A program made the position numbers and the translations under genes. The notes under the pieces are model-generated. The model saw nothing but the letters and a program-made list of their open reading frames with translations, did not search any database and had not been told where the DNA came from. Below, one piece after another: positions 8,489 through 15,833 of a DNA stretch of 64,000 nucleotides (the stretch's first letter is position 1; every line of letters starts with the position of its first letter). Origin of the DNA: Alphaproteobacteria bacterium (GTDB lineage Bacteria; Pseudomonadota; Alphaproteobacteria; Rhodospirillales; Casp-alpha2); assembly GCA_024279135.1 (NCBI GenBank), contig JAJRRU010000005.1, positions 41,305 to 105,304 on the forward strand, read 5' to 3'.

Positions 8489-10372
8489 TCAGGAAACGAC
8501 GGTCCTTTCCGGTGGGAAACGCACGGTGATAGTTGTCCCTATATTGATTTTGCTTTTGAGTTCCATAGATCCGCCGTGCAGCGCTATCAGATTGCTGCAT
8601 ATATAAAGACCCAAGCCTGTACCTTCATGTTTTTTAGGCTGAGAACTATCAACCTGCTCGAAAGGTTCCAAAGCCCTGGCAATATCCTTATCGGATATGC
8701 CCTCGCCGTTGTCCGCTACTTGAATTACCAAAGAACCGTTCCCATCAACCTTGACGGAAGCGGTGACGTTACCTCCCTCCTGGGTGAACTTGATGGCGTT
8801 GGAAATAAGGTTGTTAAGAATCTGCATTAGCGGCCTGTCGTCCGCGTAAAGCATGGGGACGCCGGGGCCGGTCTCATCGGCAAGACGAATGTTCTTTGCT
8901 TCGGCTTGGGCTTTGTTGAGTTCGACGGATTCCTTGATAAGAGATGCAATGTCTAGCGCCTCTTCGGTCAATTCGTACTTTCCGGCCTCGATCTTGGACA
9001 GGTCGAGAATACCATTTATCAGGCTGACCAGGTTTTTGCCGCTTTTGTGGATGTCTTCGGCATATTCATCATAGTGGGAATCGCCGAGAGGACCAAAAGA
9101 ATGCTCCTTCATCATCTCGGCAAAGCCCATGATGGCGTTCAAAGGCGTTCGCAAATCATGGCTCATAACGGCCAGGAACTCTGATTTGGACTTATTGGCT
9201 TTTTCCGCCTCACCCAATGATACCCTCACCAGGGTCGTCTTTTCATGCAGGGTAGCGGTTTGCTCGGCCACCGTTGCGCGTAGTGTTCGTGTCCACATGA
9301 AGAAGAAAAAAGCGAAAAACACGACGATGACAAAACCCACAAGCAGAACATTTTGAAGCAGAGTCTGTCTTTCTTCACTTTGACGAATGGGATCAAAGAT
9401 AAAATCATTTAGATCGAGGGTTCCCTTGACCATTTTGGCATTCTTGAGTTCTTCGTATATGCGCCGCCAACGCTCAGGGTTTATATGCCCAAGTTCCACG
9501 ATCGGGTAGAGCGTGAGCTTTTTTACCTCTTCGCTCTGGAACTGGTTAAAGCCCAAGAGGTCATCGATAGGCATAGTACGGGGCAATTTTTCGACAATTG
9601 CGGAGATAACTTCTTCCGGATGTTCCAGGGCATAGCGCCAGCCTTTCAAACTTGCATTAACAAACCGTTCGACCATTTCGGGATCGCTCTTGATAAGGCG
9701 GTCACTGGTGATAAGGCCATCGCCATAGAAGTCGATGCCGTAAGTGGATGGGCGCAGTATGGTAAGCGTTTGTCCTTGCTTTTTGGAGCGCCACAGTGCT
9801 GTAAGGGTATAACCTGCATAGGCATCGATCTCCCCTTCTACCAACATGTTGAAACCATGCCCGTCCATTTTCCCGCCCACGTTGTCAGGGTCGATCCCTT
9901 CAGCCCTCAACATCGCCTGAAGTTCTACGTCCGGAAGATCATCATTTGTCCGCCGCACCTTAAGGCTCACCAGATCGGCTGGAGAGTTTAGGTTCGTCTC
10001 ACTCTTGGCGAACACCCCTACCGCGCTCTGTTGGAATATAGCGGCCGCCAGAACCAACGGCATTCCACCGTCTCGCGCCACTAGGGCGTCAACGGAGCCG
10101 ATACCGAAGTCGGCCCGGCCTTCCGACACTTCCTTGACGGCGAAAACCCTGGTGCGGTCGGGATTAATTGCCGAGCGAATATCAACATCCAACCCGGCAG
10201 CGGTGTAATAACCCTGCCAAAGGGCAGCATAGTAGCCAGCGAACTGGAACTGGTGATCCCAACGCAATTGAAGGGTTACCCTATCCGCTGCGTTCGTTGG
10301 GAAAGACAGTAAGAGCAATGCCGTGATGGGAATGACGAACCGTATTATTTTTTTTATTCCAAGAGAGTCCAT
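8489..10372 (-). CDS. Histidine kinase with periplasmic NMT1/THI5-like sensor domain
   Basis: A membrane sensor kinase. The 627-residue chain starts with a signal-anchor (about 8-28). An NMT1/THI5-type solute-binding domain follows (about 32-325; motif LQLRWDHQFQFAGYYAA), then a membrane segment at about 340-360, a short coiled coil, a HisKA domain with phospho-acceptor His405 in SHDLRTP, and a HATPase domain (N-box LNNLISNAIKF, DNGEGIS, GTGLGLYI). The sensor domain belongs to the same family as the ABC binding protein at 45850-46844, which suggests detection of a pyrimidine-like or small organic ligand (inference). No cognate regulator is fused. The two receivers encoded upstream on the same strand at 10707 and 11152 are candidates. 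Confidence 0.9.
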   Translation of the reverse strand: MDSLGIKKIIRFVIPITALLLLSFPTNAADRVTLQLRWDHQFQFAGYYAALWQGYYTAAGLDVDIRSAINPDRTRVFAVKEVSEGRADFGIGSVDALVARDGGMPLVLAAAIFQQSAVGVFAKSETNLNSPADLVSLKVRRTNDDLPDVELQAMLRAEGIDPDNVGGKMDGHGFNMLVEGEIDAYAGYTLTALWRSKKQGQTLTILRPSTYGIDFYGDGLITSDRLIKSDPEMVERFVNASLKGWRYALEHPEEVISAIVEKLPRTMPIDDLLGFNQFQSEEVKKLTLYPIVELGHINPERWRRIYEELKNAKMVKGTLDLNDFIFDPIRQSEERQTLLQNVLLVGFVIVVFFAFFFFMWTRTLRATVAEQTATLHEKTTLVRVSLGEAEKANKSKSEFLAVMSHDLRTPLNAIMGFAEMMKEHSFGPLGDSHYDEYAEDIHKSGKNLVSLINGILDLSKIEAGKYELTEEALDIASLIKESVELNKAQAEAKNIRLADETGPGVPMLYADDRPLMQILNNLISNAIKFTQEGGNVTASVKVDGNGSLVIQVADNGEGISDKDIARALEPFEQVDSSQPKKHEGTGLGLYICSNLIALHGGSMELKSKINIGTTITVRFPPERTVVS

Positions 10373-10498
10373 GTTAAGGTCACTAGGCTAAATTTTTCAG
10401 TGGATATCCCAGACAATGATCTCAGCATCACATTTAACTGGAATAATTCAAGCACTTATTATAACAGTTTCTACGTGAATAATCGTTTGTTGCCAATG

Positions 10499-10567
10499 TC
10501 AGTTCTTGGCTGAGGCTGTTGTAAAACTCTTTCCTCGATGATAGATGTGAAATTTCTTGCGTGTCAT
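10499..10567 (-). CDS. Possible 22-residue small ORF with strong ribosome binding site
   Basis: Between the response regulator and the kinase gene a short frame opens with ATG at 10567, preceded by GGAGG (10573-10577) at 5-base spacing. It encodes a basic peptide beginning MTRKKFHIYHRGKS and stops at 10499. The 3' part overlaps GAGGCTGTTGTAAAACTC (10512-10529), which resembles the terminal repeat of IS5-group insertion sequences. It may be a truncated transposase start, a leader peptide or chance. The rest of the 10373-10706 gap shows no other gene. Confidence 0.3.
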   Translation of the reverse strand: MTRKKFHIYHRGKSFTTASAKN

Positions 10568-10706
10568 AAAATCCTCCAAGAAAACGTTGATTAATCTTGA
10601 AGGTGCTGTCTACTTTTTTCAGACAAGTCCAGTGTTCACTCAGTTACGTCTGCAGGAAACGACATGAAGGGAACCAGCAAAGCCGCGACCATACTTTTTA
10701 ATATTG

Positions 10707-11111
10707 TCATATTCCAAGCGCCTGTTTCATTTGAATTTCCAGTTGAACGGCTTTTGGTGGTTTAACGATAAAGCCGTCAATTTTATGGATGCGGGCTTTT
10801 TTGATATTTTTTTCGGTGTCCTGTCCGGTCAGCATCAAGACGGGGATTTTTTTGTACTGGGGCACCGTACCGTACCGGATACGTCGAACCAGTTCATAAC
10901 CGTCCATTTCCGGCATCTCGATATCGCTGATGATTAAATCTATTTGATTGTCCTTGTTCTCCATCAAGCCCAGTGCTTCCAGGCCATTTCCGGCCTCCAG
11001 CACAAGTGAAACGCCGATTTTCTGGAGAATGCGCGAAACAAACCGCAGGGAGAATTCCTCATCGTCAACAATCAGGACTGTCAGAGACTTAAAGATATTG
11101 ACGTCAGGCAT
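10707..11111 (-). CDS. Single-domain response regulator (CheY-like)
   Basis: A 134-residue receiver with no output domain. It has the acidic pair in IVDDEE, phospho-acceptor Asp in IISDIEMPEMDGY, Thr in LMLTGQD and Lys in FIVKPP, so it should be phosphorylatable. It is the last gene of the minus-strand Sia-type operon, about 40 bases after a paralogous receiver. It probably accepts phosphate from the hybrid kinase encoded in the same operon or from the kinase at 8489, and acts by protein-protein contact (inference). Confidence 0.9.
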   Translation of the reverse strand: MPDVNIFKSLTVLIVDDEEFSLRFVSRILQKIGVSLVLEAGNGLEALGLMENKDNQIDLIISDIEMPEMDGYELVRRIRYGTVPQYKKIPVLMLTGQDTEKNIKKARIHKIDGFIVKPPKAVQLEIQMKQALGI

Positions 11112-11151
11112 GGGTGAATTTCCCGTGTTAAGACCAAGATAAAAAGAACCA

Positions 11152-11601
11152 TTAACTGCGGCGTAATCGAGCTGGGTCGATGGGTTTGCCGGTTAACCCC
11201 ATTTTAATTTTTGCTTCAAGATCATTTCGCGAAACCGGTTTGGTCAGAAAACCGTGAATGCCGAGCATAACGGCATCATAAATATTGTCTTCATCGGAAT
11301 GACCGGTGAGAATAACAACCGGGGTTTCCGGGGCCCGGACTTCGGGGTGTTTTCGCAATGTCTTCAGAAACTCAAGGCCACTGATAATCGGCATTTCAAG
11401 ATCACAGATAATTAAATCAAAATTTGTCCTGCTTTGAATGATTTTATTGATGGCTTTCAGGCCGTTATCCGCCTCAGAAGTATTCTTGATGCCAATATCA
11501 AACAATATCCTGACAATGAGTTTCCTGATAAAAGGCTCATCATCGATGACTAAAATCTTGATAGTTGAATAATCGATATTATCGTATTCAATGATCGACA
11601 T
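11152..11601 (-). CDS. Single-domain response regulator (CheY-like)
   Basis: A 149-residue stand-alone receiver: IDDEP acidic pair, phospho-acceptor Asp in LIICDLEMPIISGLEF, Thr in VILTGHSD and Lys in LTKPV. It is paralogous to the neighbouring receiver (10707-11111), with similar spacing of all active-site residues. The motif after the phospho-acceptor is SG rather than DG. It follows the hybrid kinase gene by 40 bases in the same operon and is a natural acceptor from that kinase's Hpt domain. Confidence 0.9.
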   Translation of the reverse strand: MSIIEYDNIDYSTIKILVIDDEPFIRKLIVRILFDIGIKNTSEADNGLKAINKIIQSRTNFDLIICDLEMPIISGLEFLKTLRKHPEVRAPETPVVILTGHSDEDNIYDAVMLGIHGFLTKPVSRNDLEAKIKMGLTGKPIDPARLRRS

Positions 11602-11641
11602 AATAATGCTCGTTTCTTATGTATTATATATATTTTTGACA

Positions 11642-13813
11642 TTATAACGATTTGATGTACGCCGTCACGTCTGCCATGTGATGTTCAAGTTTTGCAATGG
11701 CCTGATCAATGTTTGGCCAGTCATCGCTTTTCCCGGCTTTTTCAAGGTCTGCACAGACCTCGGCCAATTGATTGGCGCCAACCGCGCGGGATGATGATTT
11801 AAGCTTGTGCCCGGCGGCCCCCACAGTCGGCCCATCGTGGTCCTGGTAACCCGCCATGATTTCCCGCACGATATCTTCGGACGGTTCAATAAATTCAAGC
11901 AGAATCTCTTTAAATATGTCATCATCGTCACCGAAGATATCCTTCAGGGCCCGGGGATCGATAACGGTCCTATTTGCCTCCCCTGGCTGACTATTGGCGG
12001 GTATTTCATGGCCTTTGTCATTATCTGCCAGCCCATCATCGGGCGGCGGTCCCAAGGGAACCCATTTTGATAAACTGGTTTCCAGCTTATCCATTTCCAG
12101 TGGTTTCATGAGGTAGTCATCCATGCCTATTTCCAGACAATGTTCTCCTTCACCTTGCAGAGTGCTGGCGGTAATGGCAATAATTGGTATGCGAGCGGTG
12201 CCGATCTGTTCGGCTTGCCGAATGGCCTGGGTTAACTGGTAGCCATCCATATGGGGCATATGGCAATCTGTCAGTAACGCACCGTAGTCTCCCGACTCCC
12301 ATGCTTTTAAGGCTTCTACGCCATCTGAGGATATCTCACAGGCATAACCAAGCAAATCTAGCTGACGGCGGATTACATCCTGATTGGTCAAGTTGTCCTC
12401 GGCGACAAGGATCAACTGGCCCAAGGTTTTGGCGTCTTCACGTGACGGGGCTTTTCTTTTTATGCGCGTCGAGCCAGAGTTTTCTGAGGTAACATCCTCG
12501 GCAAGCCGCCCGGTGGCAAGGCCCACGGCGCGAAGTAAAGATCTGCGTGGCAGAGGGCTGCTGCCGACGGACACCACACCGGGTTGGATCAGGCCTTTTG
12601 GAGCCGTCCGGTCACTGTCCAGCAAGACAATACATAATTCTTCTGCCATGGCGCGCAGATCATCGACATCGCGTTTATCACCGCCGTTGATCACCACCAC
12701 ATGGATGGGATTGCCGCTGCCAATCATTGTCCGAGCTTCATCCAGGGTGTTGGCTTTTTGGCCGGTGGCACCTTGATGTGTCATATATCGCAGGGCAAAG
12801 TCTGCTTCCATGGGGTTGGCAAATACGGTCAGGATGTTTAACTCAGAAAGTGTTAGCGGGTCTTCTTTATCGGGGTCTGTTGTTGATGGCTCAACCGGCA
12901 GGGTAACGGTAAACGTCGAGCCAACCCCCTGCTCACTTTCAACGCCAATTTCGCCACCCATGATGTCGGCCAGGTTCTTGCAAATAGAAAGCCCCAGGCC
13001 GGTTCCGCCGAAACGACGGGTCGTTGAACCTTCGGCCTGGGTGAACGGTTTGAACAAGTTGCTCAAAGCCTCTTCGGACATACCGATGCCCATGTCAGTG
13101 ATTTGCAGGGATATACCATCCTGTGAAGGGCGCCAGTTTTCCACAAAATCCGCTCGAATAATGACCCGGCCCGGGTTGTCCGGCGTATTCTCGGTAAACT
13201 TGACGGCGTTACCGGCCAGGTTGAACAAGATCTGACGGATACGCACTGGGTCGGCCATGATCTGCTCGGGCAGGCCAGGATCAACGAAGGTTATCAGACG
13301 GACGGATTTCTCATTGGCGTTGGATAACAGGGTTTCTGCCACGCCATCGATAATCGCTTCCATGGAAATGGGTAAGATTTCCAGGTTGAGTTTGCCGGCC
13401 TCGATTTTTGACGAATCAAGAATGTCGTTGATGATGTTTAACAATGCAAAGGCGGAATCGCGAACCGTCTGCATCATATGCTGCTGATCGGTATCCAGGC
13501 TTGTTTCACGCAACAGGTCTATCATGCCGACCACACCGTTCATAGGCGTGCGTATTTCATGGCTCATGGCTGCCAAAAAGTCAGCTTTCGCTTTTGTTGC
13601 CGCCTCGGCACTCGATTTTGCCTGTCTGAGGTCTATTTCATTTCGGTCGTTCAGGCGGACCAGTTGTTTGGTTCGTTTAAATAATTTTCGATATTGCTTG
13701 ATCAGGTTAGCGAAATCATCACGGGGAATGTTTGCAGCATCTTTGCCATCTTCCAGGAGAGACTCTGCACGGTTTATAATTTCATTTTCGGCGCTGTATA
13801 AATCATATACCAT
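11642..13813 (-). CDS. Hybrid histidine kinase with receiver and Hpt domains
   Basis: A cytoplasmic 723-residue phosphorelay kinase with no membrane segment. In order: an N-terminal helical module (about 10-62, with Y41, KLF, LVRL at 51-54, and DR at 56-57), HisKA with His85 in SHEIRTP, HATPase (about 190-310), a degenerate receiver without the phospho-acceptor (about 325-430), a true receiver (about 468-590, LLTDCHMPHMDGY), and a C-terminal Hpt domain (AAGHKLKSSSRAVGA). The N-terminal module matches that of the cyclase encoded immediately upstream, in the same residue register. Lacking its own sensor, it may take its signal through that module. It follows the cyclase gene by 8 bases. Confidence 0.92.
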   Translation of the reverse strand: MVYDLYSAENEIINRAESLLEDGKDAANIPRDDFANLIKQYRKLFKRTKQLVRLNDRNEIDLRQAKSSAEAATKAKADFLAAMSHEIRTPMNGVVGMIDLLRETSLDTDQQHMMQTVRDSAFALLNIINDILDSSKIEAGKLNLEILPISMEAIIDGVAETLLSNANEKSVRLITFVDPGLPEQIMADPVRIRQILFNLAGNAVKFTENTPDNPGRVIIRADFVENWRPSQDGISLQITDMGIGMSEEALSNLFKPFTQAEGSTTRRFGGTGLGLSICKNLADIMGGEIGVESEQGVGSTFTVTLPVEPSTTDPDKEDPLTLSELNILTVFANPMEADFALRYMTHQGATGQKANTLDEARTMIGSGNPIHVVVINGGDKRDVDDLRAMAEELCIVLLDSDRTAPKGLIQPGVVSVGSSPLPRRSLLRAVGLATGRLAEDVTSENSGSTRIKRKAPSREDAKTLGQLILVAEDNLTNQDVIRRQLDLLGYACEISSDGVEALKAWESGDYGALLTDCHMPHMDGYQLTQAIRQAEQIGTARIPIIAITASTLQGEGEHCLEIGMDDYLMKPLEMDKLETSLSKWVPLGPPPDDGLADNDKGHEIPANSQPGEANRTVIDPRALKDIFGDDDDIFKEILLEFIEPSEDIVREIMAGYQDHDGPTVGAAGHKLKSSSRAVGANQLAEVCADLEKAGKSDDWPNIDQAIAKLEHHMADVTAYIKSL

Positions 13814-13821
13814 GGTTTGGA

Positions 13822-14862
13822 CTATTTTCCCTTTACGGCACGTAACCTTTTTAAAGCGACTTGCATTTTGCTAATGGCTTGCGGGCGTGTAATCTCGTCC
13901 AGTTTGTCAAAATCAAGGAACAGGGTCATGCCGTCATTTTCGGCTCGGAGAAACCGGCTCTGCTCATCGATATTTTTATAAATGCCGATCAGTTTATAAG
14001 GATTTATTTTGCGGTGAATGCCTTTTACCGTGATCGGGTCCCCCATCTCGACATCGACAAAATCTTTCACCAGGGCGTAGGTCTCGTATGACAGGGTGAT
14101 CCCGTCGGCATCGGCAACGTTTTCCAGACGGGCGGCCAGATTTACCTCGCCCCCGATGATCGTATAATCCATACGCTGTTCGCTGCCAAAGTTTCCCACA
14201 TTACAATATCCGGTGTTGATGCCAATGCGCACCTGGAACGGTCGGGCATAGCCCATTTCAGTCCACTTGGCGCGTAGGCTGACCATGTGCCGTTGCATGG
14301 CGATGGCCATTTTAACGCAGGAAAGGGCATCTTCCTTAACGCCTTTGCTGGTCGGGTCACCGAAGAAAACCAATATGGCATCTCCAATAAACTTGTCGAT
14401 TGTGGCACCGTGGTCCAGGGCAATTTTCGACATTTCGGTCAAATAATCATTAACCAGAAATGTTATATCCTCGGGTTCCAGGTCGTCGGTGGTAGCCGTA
14501 AAATTCTTGATGTCGGAAAAAAATATGGTCAGTTTCTTGCGCTTTGTTTCAAGCACGACGTCGTGGTCACTGCTGAAAATTGAATCATAGATTTGCGGGG
14601 ATAAATATTTTGATAGTTTGCCGGACAGGCCTTCCAGCATAGTATTTTTTTCATCCAGCGATTTTGCCGTTTTATTCAGTTCAGCTTCGCTGCGGTCACT
14701 CAGGCGAACCAGTTTTTTAAGTGAGCGGAATAATTTTTCATAAGAATTAAGCAGGATCTCGAATTGTTTAATCGCGTCTTTATCGACACAGTTACCATCG
14801 CTCAGGAAGGCATGCGCCGTCTGAATGGCATCTTCTTCTTTCTTAAAAAGGTCGAACCCCAT
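13822..14862 (-). CDS. Class III nucleotide cyclase, in the position of SiaD in a Sia-type operon
   Basis: A soluble 346-residue enzyme making cAMP or cGMP. Residues 1-62 are a helical module (Y41, LVRL 51-54, DR 56-57) followed by a coiled linker to about 85. The cyclase domain covers about 108-310. Metal aspartates are D117 (FFSDIKNF) and D161 (FIGDA), with Lys157 in the adenine-selecting position and Arg245 in NLAARLE. The second selectivity residue, normally Asp in GDxVN, is Gly238 (IIGGEVN), so the substrate cannot be called. Its ATG shares one base with the SiaC stop (TGATG), which implies translational coupling. In known Sia systems this place is held by a GGDEF diguanylate cyclase activated by SiaC; control of this cyclase by SiaC is inferred. 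Confidence 0.9.
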   Translation of the reverse strand: MGFDLFKKEEDAIQTAHAFLSDGNCVDKDAIKQFEILLNSYEKLFRSLKKLVRLSDRSEAELNKTAKSLDEKNTMLEGLSGKLSKYLSPQIYDSIFSSDHDVVLETKRKKLTIFFSDIKNFTATTDDLEPEDITFLVNDYLTEMSKIALDHGATIDKFIGDAILVFFGDPTSKGVKEDALSCVKMAIAMQRHMVSLRAKWTEMGYARPFQVRIGINTGYCNVGNFGSEQRMDYTIIGGEVNLAARLENVADADGITLSYETYALVKDFVDVEMGDPITVKGIHRKINPYKLIGIYKNIDEQSRFLRAENDGMTLFLDFDKLDEITRPQAISKMQVALKRLRAVKGK

Positions 14863-15248
14863 CAGACAGCAATTTTCTTCAGCTCGAACTTGGCATTTTC
14901 AAGGTCTTCACCAAATTCTTCACCCATTTCCTCCATATTGTCATCGTCTTCTTCAAAGATCCAGGTGATCAGGACGTCATTGTCGTTGGCTGCTGCCTCA
15001 TCAAGAATCTCGAAAAGTCCCATGAGAACCTTTGCCGTGGAACTGTTGAAATAAATCAGTTCAAAGGTAAAGTGCACTTTTCCCCCGGTAAGCTCGTCCA
15101 GGTATTCTTCCAGTTTGCCGATGACCGGCCCATAAAAATCAGTCACGTCTTCAGGGTACGATTCCCCCTTCAGCAAAAACGTATTGGCACTGAAATCAAA
15201 ATTGACTTCCGGCGAACGTTCCTGTGCTTCAATATTAATGTTTTCCAA
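14862..15248 (-). CDS. siaC: SiaC-family regulatory phosphoprotein (DUF1987)
   Basis: A small acidic 128-residue protein of the SiaC/DUF1987 family. In Pseudomonas aeruginosa, SiaC is phosphorylated by SiaB and dephosphorylated by SiaA, and the unphosphorylated form binds and activates the diguanylate cyclase SiaD. The expected phospho-site region is conserved here as IYFNSSTAK (Ser69, Ser70 or Thr71). The C-terminal third is very acidic (EEDDDNMEEMGEEFGED). It lies 14 bases after siaB and overlaps the cyclase start by one base, so its partner is most likely that cyclase. Confidence 0.88.
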   Translation of the reverse strand: MENINIEAQERSPEVNFDFSANTFLLKGESYPEDVTDFYGPVIGKLEEYLDELTGGKVHFTFELIYFNSSTAKVLMGLFEILDEAAANDNDVLITWIFEEDDDNMEEMGEEFGEDLENAKFELKKIAV

Positions 15249-15262
15249 TTTATTCCCCTATT

Positions 15263-15820
15263 CTACAAATATGCTATTAGGCAAAAATATGAATAATCAG
15301 AGTCAATATCCATAAAGTCGTGCTTGAATTCTCTGGCGCGACGGGCAATGTCTATGAAACCAACTCCGGCCCCCTTGCTGCCTTCCGGTGTGTCGCCTTT
15401 CAGGGTTTCCTTGTACAATAATTTCAAACCATCTTTATCCAGGGTATTAATGTGATTAAGCGACGCATCAAGCCGTTCAACATCTGACTTCAAGATCAAA
15501 TTGCAGCATGACACAAAATACATGCCGTCTTTTTCGCCCACAGTCAGTACGCCGTAGCGTAATTCCCTTGCTGACTCGTTATTATCATTATCGCCTGTAA
15601 TTTTTTCGGCGGAATAGCGGATGACGTTTTGTACTTGTTCAACAAAGATCGAAAACAATGTTCTGGAAACACTTTTTTCGGTCTTTTCAAGTTCAAGCTT
15701 TTTCTTCATGGCGCTGCCGATCCCGCTCAACACCTCCTCGGTCATATAACCGCTGTAGCAGAAAATGATGCCCCTCTCCTGCAGGTATCCCCGGAATTCA
15801 TACATTTCTTCGGCCAGCAT
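15263..15820 (-). CDS. siaB: SiaB-family protein kinase
   Basis: A 185-residue protein with the GHKL-like fold of the SiaB family, which phosphorylates SiaC. Visible landmarks are the helix with SIFVEQVQNVIRYSAE, the N-box equivalent, and the glycine-rich GSKGAGVGFIDIARRA motif near residues 148-163 that would close over ATP. No membrane segment is present. It lies 13 bases after the phosphatase gene and 14 before siaC, matching the usual siaA-siaB-siaC order. Confidence 0.88.
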   Translation of the reverse strand: MLAEEMYEFRGYLQERGIIFCYSGYMTEEVLSGIGSAMKKKLELEKTEKSVSRTLFSIFVEQVQNVIRYSAEKITGDNDNNESARELRYGVLTVGEKDGMYFVSCCNLILKSDVERLDASLNHINTLDKDGLKLLYKETLKGDTPEGSKGAGVGFIDIARRAREFKHDFMDIDSDYSYFCLIAYL

Positions 15821-15833
15821 TATAACGTCCTCA

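Noticed and set aside
8309..8606. Open frames after the MCP terminator, overlapping the kinase gene 3' end
   Set aside because: The first 50 codons look protein-like, but the frame runs antisense through a clear kinase gene and has no ribosome site.
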